Source: Thermohalobaculum sp039805905 (GTDB taxonomy: Bacteria; Pseudomonadota; Alphaproteobacteria; Rhodobacterales; Rhodobacteraceae). From it: 64,000 nucleotides of DNA. The translations under genes and the position numbers were made by a program. Positions 16,784-25,870 of this stretch are shown here, piece after piece. Each line of letters starts with the position of its first letter. Within the stretch, counting starts at the first letter, position 1. The stretch spans positions 1 through 64,000 of the forward strand of contig JBDIVM010000016.1 of NCBI GenBank assembly GCA_039805905.1. Reading direction: 5' to 3'. The notes below the pieces were generated by a model. That model saw only the letters and a program-made list of their open reading frames with translations. It ran no database searches and was not told where the DNA came from.

Positions 16784-18109
16784 ATGCCCGATCTGTTCGA
16801 CCGCGAGACAGCGCCTGCCGCCGGGAGGAAGGGCACGGGCGCCCCGCACCCGCTCGCCGACCGGCTGCGGCCGCGGCAGATGGGCGACGTGGTCGGTCAG
16901 GATCACCTCGTCGCGGAAGGTTCGCCGCTGGGCGACATGCTGGCGGCAGGCAAGCTCTCCTCGCTGATCCTCTGGGGGCCGCCGGGCGTCGGCAAGACCA
17001 CCATCGCCCGGCTGCTGGCGGCCGAGACCGACCTGCATTTCGAGCAGGTCAGCGCCATCTTCACCGGCGTCGCCGATCTGCGGAAGGTGTTCGAGGCGGC
17101 GAAGCTGCGCCACCGGCAGGGCAGGGGAACGCTGCTTTTCGTCGACGAGATCCACCGCTTCAACAAGGCCCAGCAGGACGGCTTCCTGCCGCACATGGAA
17201 TCGGGTGTGATCGTGCTGGTGGGCGCCACGACCGAGAACCCGTCCTTCGAGCTCAACGCCGCATTGCTCTCGCGCGCCCAGGTGCTGCGGCTCAGGCGGC
17301 TCGAGGCGGCGGATCTCGAGCAGATCCTCGCCCGCGCGGAAGCCGCCGAGGGCGCCCTGCCACTCACCGAGGAGGGACGGGCCGCGCTGATCGCCATGGC
17401 CGACGGCGACGGCCGCGCGCTCCTGAACCTTGCCGAGCAGGTACAGGGCTTCGGCCCCGGCCTCTTCGGCCCGGCCGATCTCGCGCGGCGGCTGAACCGC
17501 CGGGCGCCAGTCTATGACAAGACGGGCGACGGCCACTACAACCTGATATCGGCGCTCCACAAGTCGGTGCGTGGCTCGGATCCGGATGCCTCGCTGTACT
17601 GGCTGGCGCGGATGCTGGAGGCGGGCGAGGATCCACGCTTCATCGCGCGCCGCGTGACCCGCATGGCGGTCGAGGACATCGGGCTGGCGGAGCCCGAGGC
17701 GCTGCGCCAGGCGCTCGGTGCCTGGGAGGCCTATGAGCGACTCGGCTCGCCCGAGGGAGAGCTCGCGATCGCCCAGGCGGTGATCTACATGGCGCTGGCG
17801 CCGAAGTCGAACGCCGCCTACACCGCCTATGGTGCGGCGCTGAAGATCGCGGCGCGCACCGGCTCGCTGGCCCCGCCGGACCACATCCTGAATGCGCCGA
17901 CACGAATGATGAAGGAGATGGGTTACGGCGCCGGCTATGATTACGATCACGACGCCGAGGATGGCTTCTCGGGGCAGAACTACTTCCCCGAGGGCATGGC
18001 GCGCGCCGCGCTCTACCATCCGGTCGAGCGCGGCTTCGAGCGCGAGATGGCAAAACGCATGACCTGGTTCGCGAAGCTGAGACGCGAGCGAGGTGGCGGA
18101 GGGGACTGA
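16784..18109 (+). CDS. rarA: Replication-associated recombination protein A (MgsA) ATPase
   Basis: 441 aa AAA+ ATPase of the clamp-loader clade that acts at stalled replication forks. Walker A GPPGVGKT is at residues 65-72, Walker B DEIH at 121-124, sensor 1 is ATTENPSFELNAALLSR (about 150-166), and the C-terminal oligomerisation part contains GSDPDASLYWLARMLEAGEDP and YFPEGMAR. Full length. It overlaps nothing and is followed by crcB after 12 nt. Confidence 0.95.
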   Translation: MPDLFDRETAPAAGRKGTGAPHPLADRLRPRQMGDVVGQDHLVAEGSPLGDMLAAGKLSSLILWGPPGVGKTTIARLLAAETDLHFEQVSAIFTGVADLRKVFEAAKLRHRQGRGTLLFVDEIHRFNKAQQDGFLPHMESGVIVLVGATTENPSFELNAALLSRAQVLRLRRLEAADLEQILARAEAAEGALPLTEEGRAALIAMADGDGRALLNLAEQVQGFGPGLFGPADLARRLNRRAPVYDKTGDGHYNLISALHKSVRGSDPDASLYWLARMLEAGEDPRFIARRVTRMAVEDIGLAEPEALRQALGAWEAYERLGSPEGELAIAQAVIYMALAPKSNAAYTAYGAALKIAARTGSLAPPDHILNAPTRMMKEMGYGAGYDYDHDAEDGFSGQNYFPEGMARAALYHPVERGFEREMAKRMTWFAKLRRERGGGGD

Positions 18110-18121
18110 GCGGAGGGGCGG

Positions 18122-18508
18122 ATGGAAAAGTTTCTCATGGTCGCCCTGGGCGGCGCCTTGGGCTCGGTGATGCGCTACGGCATTGTGGCCTGGTCCGGGC
18201 GGGCACTCGGCCACGGGTTTCCGTGGGGGACCATGATCGTCAACGTCGTCGGCTCGTTCGTCATGGGACTCGCGGCCGTCGCGATGATGGAGCGCTTCCC
18301 CGGCAGCTGGGGCCGCTTCGGCCCGCTGGTCATGACCGGCGTGCTCGGTGGCTTCACCACCTTCTCGGCCTATTCTCTGGATGCGCTGTTCCTGATCGAG
18401 CGCGGCCGGAACGCTGCCGCGGCGGGCTATATCGGCGCATCGGTGGTGCTGTCGATCGGCGGGCTCTGGGTCGGTCTCACCCTGGCGCGGGGGATCTGGG
18501 GCCAGTGA
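18122..18508 (+). CDS. crcB: Fluoride exporter CrcB/Fluc
   Basis: 128 aa with four hydrophobic segments. Fluc channels are small dual-topology dimers that let fluoride leave the cell. Conserved features are GGALGSVMRYG near the start, NVVGSFVMGL in helix 2 with the channel Asn, and GGFTTFSAYSLD in helix 3 with the phenylalanine/Thr-Ser region that lines the fluoride path. No fluoride riboswitch is possible in the 12-nt spacer. Its stop overlaps the next start (GTGA). Confidence 0.94.
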   Translation: MEKFLMVALGGALGSVMRYGIVAWSGRALGHGFPWGTMIVNVVGSFVMGLAAVAMMERFPGSWGRFGPLVMTGVLGGFTTFSAYSLDALFLIERGRNAAAAGYIGASVVLSIGGLWVGLTLARGIWGQ

Positions 18509-19542
18509 GCGAGGTGCAGCTTCTGGAGGTGGGGCCGGACGAGGCCGAGCAGCGGCTCGACCGATGGTTCCGCCGCCGCTTTCCGCATGTCACGCAGGGC
18601 CGGCTCGAGCGGCTCTGCCGCAAGGGCGAGCTCCGGGTCGATGGCGGGCGGGTCAAGGCGTCGACCCGGATCGTCCCCGGTCAGGTGGTGCGCGTGCCTC
18701 CCCTCCCCGCTGCCGGCGACGAACCGGAGGCAACAGCCGCGCCCGCGGCACCGGACAGGGCCGCGCTCGAGGCGCTGGCTGCGGCGGTGGTCTGGCGCGA
18801 CGAGCATATGATCGTGCTGAACAAGCCGGCCGGGCTTGCGGTGCAGGGTGGCACGAAGCAGGCGCGCCATCTCGGCGCGATGCTCGGTGCGCTGCGGTTC
18901 GGGCGCGAGGAGGAGCCGCGGCTGGTGCACCGGCTTGACAGGGACACCTCCGGGCTTCTGGTGCTGGCGCGCACCGGCAAGGCAGCGGTCGAACTCGGTC
19001 GTCTGTTCCGCTCGCGCGCGGTCGAGAAGATCTATGTCGCGGTTGTGGCGGGCCGGCCCGAACCTGCGGCAGGCACGATCCGCTGGGGGCTTGTGAAGGC
19101 CGGCGGGCGCGGCGAGGGCGAGCGGATGCGGCTCGTGCCGCCGGACCAGGTCGGCACGACCGAGGGAGCGCGGCATGCGGTCACCGATTTCCGGATGATT
19201 GCGGCAGCCGGCAAGCGCGCCGCGTGGGTGGCGCTCAGGCCGGTGACCGGCCGCACACATCAGCTCCGCGCCCATATGGCGGCGATCGGGTGCCCGATTG
19301 CCGGTGACGGCAAGTATGGCGGGCGCGGGCAGGAGAATGACGGCGCCGGCTGGGGTGCCGGGCTCGGCGGGGCCCTGAGCCGCAAGCTGCACCTGCATGC
19401 CGCGCGCCTCGCCCTGCCGCACCCGGTGACCGGGCGGCGACTGGGCTTCGCCGCGCCGCTGCCCGAGCACATGGCGCGCACCTTCGCCTTCTTCGGCTGG
19501 GATCTCGCCGATCTGCCGGAGCCGGCATTCGAGCGCGACTGA
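18505..19542 (+). CDS. RluA-family pseudouridine synthase (RluC/RluD-like)
   Basis: 345 aa. It isomerises uridines in 23S rRNA. An N-terminal S4 RNA-binding domain (about residues 13-65) is followed by the catalytic domain with VHRLDRDTSGLLVLAR; Asp145 is the catalytic residue. The motif RPVTGRTHQLRAHMAAIGCPIAGDGKYGG is also present. The start GTG at 18505 overlaps the crcB stop by 4 nt and gives MSEVQLLEVG. The exact uridine targeted (RluC type is likeliest, given the S4 domain) is inferred. Confidence 0.9.
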   Translation: MSEVQLLEVGPDEAEQRLDRWFRRRFPHVTQGRLERLCRKGELRVDGGRVKASTRIVPGQVVRVPPLPAAGDEPEATAAPAAPDRAALEALAAAVVWRDEHMIVLNKPAGLAVQGGTKQARHLGAMLGALRFGREEEPRLVHRLDRDTSGLLVLARTGKAAVELGRLFRSRAVEKIYVAVVAGRPEPAAGTIRWGLVKAGGRGEGERMRLVPPDQVGTTEGARHAVTDFRMIAAAGKRAAWVALRPVTGRTHQLRAHMAAIGCPIAGDGKYGGRGQENDGAGWGAGLGGALSRKLHLHAARLALPHPVTGRRLGFAAPLPEHMARTFAFFGWDLADLPEPAFERD

Positions 19543-19619
19543 CGGCGCAGGCCGCGCTGCGGGGGGCCGGTACGACGCCACATGGTGGCCGGCATCGCCC
19601 GTCGCCGATCATGCGGCGG

Positions 19620-20849
19620 CTACTGCACCAGGAGTTCGGCGTTGAGTGCCCCCGCCGCCTTGATGGCCTTGAGGATGTCGATCATGTCGCGCGGGCCGAC
19701 GCCGAGGGCATTGAGGCCCCCCACAAGATCGGCGAGCGTGACGTTGCCTTCAACCAGCGCCATGCGGTTCTGCGCGCCCTGGTCGATGCCGATCTCGGTG
19801 CGGGGCACCACGATGGTCTCGCCCTCGGCGAAGGGATTCGGCTGGGACGGGAGCGGTGACTCCGTCACCCGGATCGACAGCTGACCCTGGGCGACCGCGA
19901 CCCGGCTGATGGTGACGTCGGCACCGAGCACGATGGTCCCCGAGCGCTGGTCCACCACGACGCGGGCTCTCGTCGCCGGCACGACCGGGATGTTCTCGAT
20001 CAGGCTGATCAGCCGTGCCGGGTTCTCGCCCGCGACTGCAAGGTCGAGGGCCACGGTGCCGGCATCGCCCATCCGCGCGACCGGACGGCCGAGCGCCTGG
20101 TTGATCGCCTCCTCGATGCGGGCGGCTGTGGTGAAATCCGGGTCGCGCAGGGCGAGGCGGACCTGCGGCAGATCGCCGAACTCGAAGCCGATCTCGCGCT
20201 CGATGCGGGCGCCGCCGGGGATGCCGCCGCCGGTCGGCACGCCGATCTGCGCGGATGCCGCGTCGCCTTCGGCGCTGATGCCCCCGGCGAGCACGGGACC
20301 CTGGGCGACGGCGTAGATCTCGCCATCGGCGGCGTTGAGCGGGGTCATGACCAGCGTGCCGCCGAGCAGGCTCTGCGCATCGCCGATCGCAGACACGGTA
20401 ACATCGACGCGGCTGCCCGCCCGGGCGAAGGGCGGCAGGGTGGCGGTGACAATCACCGCGGCAACGTTCCTGGTGCGGATGTCCTCGCCGGCGACATTCA
20501 CGCCGAGACGCTCGAGCAGGTTTGCCAGGGCCTCCTCGGTGAACGGGCTGTTGCGGATTCCGTCGCCGGTTCCCTTCAGGCCGACAACCAGGCCGTAACC
20601 GACCAGGTCGTTGCCGCGCACCCCCTCGACTTCGACGAGATCCTTGATGCGCGGGGCTGCCTGCGCTGGCGTCAGGGGCAGAAGGGAGACGGCAAGGCAG
20701 AGCAGCAGGCCGGGGAGCCGGCTGCGGAGGCCGTGATCGGCGCATGGCGCAATGCGCCGCGAAAGGATGCTCCACGCCGTGCCCCAATGCCCGTGCGGCG
20801 GCGGCACGGCGGCGATCGGGATGCGCGATCCGTCCGACAGCCCGGTCAC
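19620..20849 (-). CDS. flgI: Flagellar P-ring protein FlgI
   Basis: Up to 409 aa. FlgI forms the P ring around the rod in the peptidoglycan layer. The mature region starts near APRIKDLVEVEGVRGNDLVGYGLVVGL (residue 65 on) and runs intact to TLADLVGGLNALGVGPRDMIDILKAIKAAGALNAELLVQ. A hydrophobic signal core (GLLLCLAVSLLPLTPAQA) precedes it. GTG 20849 overlaps the flgL stop (GTGA) but gives an unusually long N-region of about 45 aa; an in-frame GTG at VPPPHG is an alternative start. Last gene of the flagellar unit. Confidence 0.94.
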   Translation of the reverse strand: MTGLSDGSRIPIAAVPPPHGHWGTAWSILSRRIAPCADHGLRSRLPGLLLCLAVSLLPLTPAQAAPRIKDLVEVEGVRGNDLVGYGLVVGLKGTGDGIRNSPFTEEALANLLERLGVNVAGEDIRTRNVAAVIVTATLPPFARAGSRVDVTVSAIGDAQSLLGGTLVMTPLNAADGEIYAVAQGPVLAGGISAEGDAASAQIGVPTGGGIPGGARIEREIGFEFGDLPQVRLALRDPDFTTAARIEEAINQALGRPVARMGDAGTVALDLAVAGENPARLISLIENIPVVPATRARVVVDQRSGTIVLGADVTISRVAVAQGQLSIRVTESPLPSQPNPFAEGETIVVPRTEIGIDQGAQNRMALVEGNVTLADLVGGLNALGVGPRDMIDILKAIKAAGALNAELLVQ

Positions 20850-21859
20850 CGCAGAAAGTTCGCGAGCGAGAGGCTGGCGATGCGGGCGGTGGCGATGTAG
20901 CTGGTTTCGAGCTGGGTTTCGAGTGCTGTCAGCTCGATCGCGGCCTCCGACTGGTCGCGGCCGGTCAGCTTGTTCAGCGCCACGGTCAACGATGTTTCGG
21001 CTGCAAGGTGGCCCGCCTTCGCCTCGGCCATACGGGCTTGGGCGGCGCCGATACGGGCCGCGATTCCTGTCAGCCCCTCGACATTGCCGCGCAGCCCGTC
21101 GATCGCCTGCCGGGCGATCTCCTCGCGGGCGTCAGCCGCGATCGCGTTGCCCGGATCGAAGGCGGCGGCGAGCGCGGCAAGGTCACGCAGCAGGTGGCGC
21201 ACCGGAACCTCGTCAGCCCGTGCAGAGAGCGAAAGCCGCTCGCCCTGTGCCACCTCGGCGGCAGGCGCATCGCCGACGCCGCCCGTATAGAGGGAGGTGT
21301 CATAGAGGGCACCCGCCACGGTGAACTCGACGGTGAGATTGGCATAGGCGCCGCCGCCCGTCGGCCCGGCCTCGAGGATGGCGAGCGAGGCGGAGAACAC
21401 CGACTCGGCGGCGACCACGGCGCCGGGGCCGCCGTCTCCGGCAAAGAGGCTCCGGCCGCCGAAGCTGGCGTTGAGCGCGGAGACGGCGGCGCCGAGGGCG
21501 GCGCGGGCCTCGGCCGAGACCGCCTGACGCGCTGCGGCGAGCGGCGTGTCGAGCGCGGTCTGGCCGCGACCCTGGAGATCGACGGCGATGCCGCGGAGTG
21601 CCGCGAGGGAGGCCTGGGTGATGCCGGCGCGGGTTTCGGCAAGGTCGATGATTTCGCGGTACTGCGCGGTCGCCGCGAGCGCCTGCTCGAGTCCGAGCGC
21701 TTCGGCGACCCGGCCGCCGAGGGCACCGGCCGGGTCGGCGAGGCGGCCGGTCACCGCTTCCTGCCGGGCCGTGTCAGCGCGGGTCCGGAGATCGGCGATG
21801 AGCCGGGCCATCAGATCGGATCGAGGCTGCGCCGGAAAGCCGGTCAGGGGGAAGGTCAT
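20846..21859 (-). CDS. flgL: Flagellar hook-filament junction protein FlgL-like
   Basis: 337 aa. The protein has Ala-rich helical ends with heptad character and a variable centre, like flagellin-type junction proteins. The N terminus lacks a classical flagellin start but has SDLMARLIADLRTRADTARQEAVTGRLADP. The C-terminal half has ARIGAAQARMAEAKAGHLAAETSLTVALNKLTGRDQSEAAIELTALETQLE, typical of the FlgL D0 region. Position right after flgK supports HAP3. Sequence conservation is moderate, so the name rests partly on context. Confidence 0.85.
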   Translation of the reverse strand: MTFPLTGFPAQPRSDLMARLIADLRTRADTARQEAVTGRLADPAGALGGRVAEALGLEQALAATAQYREIIDLAETRAGITQASLAALRGIAVDLQGRGQTALDTPLAAARQAVSAEARAALGAAVSALNASFGGRSLFAGDGGPGAVVAAESVFSASLAILEAGPTGGGAYANLTVEFTVAGALYDTSLYTGGVGDAPAAEVAQGERLSLSARADEVPVRHLLRDLAALAAAFDPGNAIAADAREEIARQAIDGLRGNVEGLTGIAARIGAAQARMAEAKAGHLAAETSLTVALNKLTGRDQSEAAIELTALETQLETSYIATARIASLSLANFLR

Positions 21860-21862
21860 GGC

Positions 21863-23332
21863 TCAGATCCCTATCAACTGGTCCAGCATCCGGGCGGCAG
21901 CCTGGATAACCTGCGCATTGGCGGCATAGGCCTGCTCGATCTGGATCAGCGCCTGCAGCTCGGAATCGGTATCGACCGCGAGACGGTCCGCCTCGGCCGA
22001 AGCGAGTGTCTGGCGGCTTGCGGTGAACGCTGCGACATCGGTCTCGGCCGCCACCCGGCCGACCGCGGCGAGCTCGGACACGGCGGCGGCTCCGCCGGCA
22101 AAGGACAGGCTGCCGGTCAGTCCCGGGACCACGGACATGTCGGCCGGAACGGTCAGGGCGTCAAGCAGGTCACGGGGCAGGGCGGCGTTCGCCGTGGGCC
22201 CGGGCCCGGTGGCGCCGAGCCCGTCGCGCAGGAGAGACGGGTCGCCGCCCTTGTCGGGATCCACGGCCGCGTTGAGCCGCAGCCTGCCGGCAAGGCCGGC
22301 GAGGTTGGCGGGATCATAGGCGGCGCCGTCATCGGTGAAGAGACCCGGAGCCCCAGGAGGGAGTGTCGGGTCGAGCCCCGGCGCTGTCAGCCGGCCGATG
22401 AGATCGGCCGCGATCGCGTCCGCCCGGTCGGACGCATCGAGCGCAATCCGGTCGCGCACGGCGAACTGCCCGGCCAGCGCACCGCCGCTGACCGCCTGGC
22501 TTCCGGGTCCACCCGGAGTGATGTCGATCCCGTCGAGCGACAGGCCGGAAAGAGCGCCTGCCCCGCCGTCGTAGCGCGTGGCGGGAGTGATGACCGGGCT
22601 TTGGGTGAAGGCCAGTTGCCGTGCCCGCGTGTCGACGAGTTGCAGGCCCTGTGCGGTCGTCAGCTCGACGACGCCGCCCTCGCGCCGGCTCTCGCGGATG
22701 GGGATCACCGCGGCGACCCTGTCGATCAGCGTCTCGCGCTGGTCCACCAGCGCCGAGGTATCGCGGCCCGAGGCGGCGAAGATCTGGATCTGCCGGTTCA
22801 GCCGGGCGATCCTGGTCAGCGCGCCGTTCACTTCGGTCACGAGGCGGGCGACCTCGTCGTCGGCCGCCTGGCGGATCCGGGTGCTTTCGGTCGAGATCTG
22901 GTTGAACTTGGCGGCGAGGTCGCTGGCGGCAACCGCGGCGGTCGCCTGGCGCGGCGCGAGCTCGGGCGTTTCCGCGAGGTTGCGGAGCGCGGATTCGAAC
23001 CGGTCCACGCGGAAGACGAGGGAATCCGCCTCGCCCGGACCGCCGAGCACCTGCTCGAGCCGGGCGAGCGCGTCGAGCCCGGCCTGTCCGCCGGCGAGAT
23101 CGCCGTCAGCGATGCGGCGCGTCGCGGTCAGTTCCGGAGTCTCCGCGCGGATGATGCCGGCGACGACGACCCCGGTGCCGTGGCCGCCGGCCACGGTCGA
23201 GGTCAGGGAAACCGTACGGGCTGCATATCCGTCGGTCTGCGCATTGGCGATGTTGCCCGAGGTGATGGCGGCACGCTGCCCCGCGGCGGCGAGCCCGCTG
23301 ATGGCGTTCTGGAGGGCGCTCGAGATCGACAT
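21863..23332 (-). CDS. flgK: Flagellar hook-associated protein FlgK
   Basis: 489 aa. HAP1 joins hook and filament. The N terminus ALQNAISGLAAAGQRAAITSGNIANAQTDGY is the rod/hook/HAP signature, and the C terminus SDSELQALIQIEQAYAANAQVIQAAARMLDQLI is the matching C-terminal helix. A short linker of 3 nt separates it from flgL, and flgE is 40 nt upstream. The middle (about residues 150-400) is variable, as usual. Confidence 0.94.
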   Translation of the reverse strand: MSISSALQNAISGLAAAGQRAAITSGNIANAQTDGYAARTVSLTSTVAGGHGTGVVVAGIIRAETPELTATRRIADGDLAGGQAGLDALARLEQVLGGPGEADSLVFRVDRFESALRNLAETPELAPRQATAAVAASDLAAKFNQISTESTRIRQAADDEVARLVTEVNGALTRIARLNRQIQIFAASGRDTSALVDQRETLIDRVAAVIPIRESRREGGVVELTTAQGLQLVDTRARQLAFTQSPVITPATRYDGGAGALSGLSLDGIDITPGGPGSQAVSGGALAGQFAVRDRIALDASDRADAIAADLIGRLTAPGLDPTLPPGAPGLFTDDGAAYDPANLAGLAGRLRLNAAVDPDKGGDPSLLRDGLGATGPGPTANAALPRDLLDALTVPADMSVVPGLTGSLSFAGGAAAVSELAAVGRVAAETDVAAFTASRQTLASAEADRLAVDTDSELQALIQIEQAYAANAQVIQAAARMLDQLIGI

Positions 23333-23372
23333 GGCCTTGCCTTGCGCTTCGCTGCGGGCCGCTTCGCGGCGG

Positions 23373-24680
23373 TCACCGCTTCAGGTTGGTGGTCTCCTGC
23401 AGCATCTCGTCCACGGTCCGGATCGTCGTCGCGTTGGAGGAATAGGCGCGCTGGGTCTGGATGAGGTCGGTCAGCTCGCGCGCGACATCGACCGAGCTTT
23501 CCTGCAGCGCGAAGCCGACGATATCGCCGACGGGGCCGGTATTGGCGTCCCAGAGATAGATGCCGCCGGATTCGTCGGAAGGTGCGAATGACTGGCCGTC
23601 GAGCACCGTGAGGCCGTTGAGATTCGGCACATTGACCAGCGGAATCTGGAACAGGCCCCGGACCTGGCCGGTGTCGTAGATTGCCTGCAGCAGCCCGCCA
23701 TCGGTGAATTCCAGCGTCTGCAGGTTGCCTGCCGGCGCGCCGTTCTTCGAGATGTTGATCGGAGCAAACGGGGAATCGAGCTGGATCAGGCCGCCGCTGA
23801 TTCCGGGGCCGCCGATGAACGCGTCGATCGGTCCGTCGGCAACGGTAATCCGGGCGATGCCCGTCGCCGGATCATAGGGCACCGCACCGACCGGGGTGAC
23901 CGAGAGGAGCGTGCCGAGACCGGTGCGGGTGGCGTCGAAGGCAAGGTCGATCTCCGCGACCGGAACCGTGGCGCTGGTGGCACTGTCGAAGAAGCTCGCG
24001 CGCCACTGGTTGCTGGTGCCGGTCGCCGGCACGACGGGTGCGAACTCGATCCGCAGGTCGTGGTTGCTGCCGACGCTGTCGAAGTATTCAAGCGTGGTCT
24101 GGACGATCGCGCCGGAAGCGCCGGCCTCGGTCTCGCCCGCGGGCAGGTTGATGCCGAGGTTCATCTCGGTCGTCGGCTCGGCAACCGTGAGGAACGGCGA
24201 GATCTGCACCGGGACCAGGCTGGCCGGGCTTTCACGCACCACCGAGCCGAGCAGGGCGCCATCGGCGTCCGTCGGCCAGCCAAGCAGGGCGAGATCGCTC
24301 CGCGTGACGAGATACCCCTGTTCGTCGCGGGAGAACGATCCGGTCGCCACCATCTGGAACGGGCGCTCGAGGGCACTCAGGTCCACGGACTCGGCGGTCG
24401 TCACCGGCAGCATGCCGCGCCCGGAGACGGAAATGTCCGTCGAGCTTCCCGTGGAGATCACCGGGCCGGCCGACGCGACGTCGCGATAGGTGGCGACTGT
24501 CACGCCGCCGGCGGAAAACGCGTTCGAGGCTGACGGGGTCACCAAGGCGGCAAAATCGACATCGGCGCGCCGGTAGCCGTTGGTCGAGGAGTTGGCAATG
24601 TTGTCGGAAATGACCGCGAGCCGCGTCGCGTTGACGGAAAGACCTGCGACACCGGCATTCAGCGACGAGGACAGACTCAT
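23373..24680 (-). CDS. flgE: Flagellar hook protein FlgE
   Basis: 435 aa from the ATG at 24680 (MSLSSSLNAGVAGLSVNATRL), which follows GGAAAGG. An upstream TTG-type extension of 21 residues is not conserved and is rejected. The N terminus carries the SDNIANSSTNGYRRADVDF motif of rod/hook proteins, and the C terminus has SSVDVARELTDLIQTQRAYSSNATTIRTVDEMLQE. It polymerises into the hook after export by the flagellar type III system. It lies directly downstream of motB. Confidence 0.95.
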   Translation of the reverse strand: MSLSSSLNAGVAGLSVNATRLAVISDNIANSSTNGYRRADVDFAALVTPSASNAFSAGGVTVATYRDVASAGPVISTGSSTDISVSGRGMLPVTTAESVDLSALERPFQMVATGSFSRDEQGYLVTRSDLALLGWPTDADGALLGSVVRESPASLVPVQISPFLTVAEPTTEMNLGINLPAGETEAGASGAIVQTTLEYFDSVGSNHDLRIEFAPVVPATGTSNQWRASFFDSATSATVPVAEIDLAFDATRTGLGTLLSVTPVGAVPYDPATGIARITVADGPIDAFIGGPGISGGLIQLDSPFAPINISKNGAPAGNLQTLEFTDGGLLQAIYDTGQVRGLFQIPLVNVPNLNGLTVLDGQSFAPSDESGGIYLWDANTGPVGDIVGFALQESSVDVARELTDLIQTQRAYSSNATTIRTVDEMLQETTNLKR

Positions 24681-24773
24681 GAACTCACCTTTCCAGACAG
24701 ATTGCCCCGCGCCGGCTCGGCAGGCCGCGGATGCGGTTGGCATGGAGTATCCGCACCACCCCTTAAGTCTTGC

Positions 24774-25706
24774 CTAACCGGCGTGGTTTCTGAGCAGCGT
24801 CACCGATATGCGCCGGTTCTGCGGTGCCAGGGAATCGGCGACCAGAGGCTCGACCGCGGCCTTGCCGGTCACCCGCGCGATCCGGGATTCCGGCAGGCCG
24901 GCCTCGGCCATAAGCCGCCGCGCCGCATTGGCGCGATCGGCGCTCAGCTCCCAGTTGGAATAGCCCGGGCTGCCGAAGGGCACTGCATCCGTATGGCCGA
25001 CGACCGCGATGTCGTTGCTCGTCGTCGCCAGCACCGGCACCAGCACATCGATCAGCATCCCGAGCAGAGGCGCAGGTTCCGCGGAGGCCGAGGCGAAGAG
25101 GGGTTCGTCATCCGCCTCGATGATCTCGATCACCAGGCCTTCGGGCGTGATCCGGAGATAGAAGTGATGCGCGATCGATCCTTCCGACGCCGCCTTTGCC
25201 GCTTCGGCGATCTCGTGCTCGACGCGCGCGAACCGCGCCTGCTCCTCTGCATCGCGAGCGACCTTGGCCGCGGCGGCCCCGGCATCTGCCGCGTCCGTGT
25301 CCTGCGGGCCGTCCGCGGCCTGTGCTGCCTCGCCCGGCACCGCATCGTCCGAGCGGAGGCTGTCGCCATCGACCGGACGCGCTCCCTTCAAGACCGGCCG
25401 GGGCGGCTTGCCCTCATCCCGGTCACCGAGCGGCTGGGCCTCGGCGAGGAGCGACCGGCCATCGAGCATGCCGGCGCCACCGGCCGACGTGCGGCTGATC
25501 GGAATCGAGGGATTGAAATAATCGGCAAGCCCCTTCCGCTGTTCCTCGCTGGTGGCATTGAGCAGCCACATCAGCAGGAAGAACGCCATCATCGCGGTCA
25601 CGAAATCGGCATAGGCGACCTTCCAGGCGCCGCCATGGTGACCGCCTTCCGCGGCGACCTTCTTGCGCTTGAATACGATGATCGGATCGGCGCCTTGTGG
25701 ACGCAT
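24774..25706 (-). CDS. motB: Flagellar motor stator protein MotB
   Basis: 310 aa from ATG 25706. MotB anchors the proton-driven stator to peptidoglycan. One membrane segment (about residues 28-50) reads AWKVAYADFVTAMMAFFLLMWLL; Asp34 is the proton-carrying residue, so the motor looks proton-driven and functional. A charged, Ala-rich linker (about 95-170) precedes the OmpA-like domain with VVGHTDAVPFGSPGYSNWELSADRA. motA is not in the window. TTG at 25721 is a weaker start choice. Confidence 0.93.
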   Translation of the reverse strand: MRPQGADPIIVFKRKKVAAEGGHHGGAWKVAYADFVTAMMAFFLLMWLLNATSEEQRKGLADYFNPSIPISRTSAGGAGMLDGRSLLAEAQPLGDRDEGKPPRPVLKGARPVDGDSLRSDDAVPGEAAQAADGPQDTDAADAGAAAAKVARDAEEQARFARVEHEIAEAAKAASEGSIAHHFYLRITPEGLVIEIIEADDEPLFASASAEPAPLLGMLIDVLVPVLATTSNDIAVVGHTDAVPFGSPGYSNWELSADRANAARRLMAEAGLPESRIARVTGKAAVEPLVADSLAPQNRRISVTLLRNHAG

Positions 25707-25870
25707 GGGTCTCGCCGGCAACGCGGAGGTTTCGCGCGAACCTTAGCGCCAAGTCATTATCGGCTGGTTACAGGCGGGTCGGGGGCATCCTCGCCCCTTT
25801 CCGCAGCCCGTTCGCCAAGGCATAGTCGGGGCCGAGGCAGGATGCCGGACCGGGCGGGGGAGAGTTGGTC

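Noticed and set aside
19543..19619. Terminator between the pseudouridine synthase and flgI
   Set aside because: Only a 5-bp GCCAC/GTGGC stem with a 3-nt loop and no T run.
20744..23464. Plus-strand ORF of 906 codons opposite flgI, flgL and flgK
   Set aside because: GC-rich antisense shadow. The minus-strand flagellar proteins have full family motifs and coupled junctions.
24681..24773. Sigma28- or sigma54-type promoter upstream of flgE
   Set aside because: TTAAGG and GCGGATAC are only 4 nt apart, and no TGGCAC-N5-TTGC pair is present. Transcription probably comes through motB.
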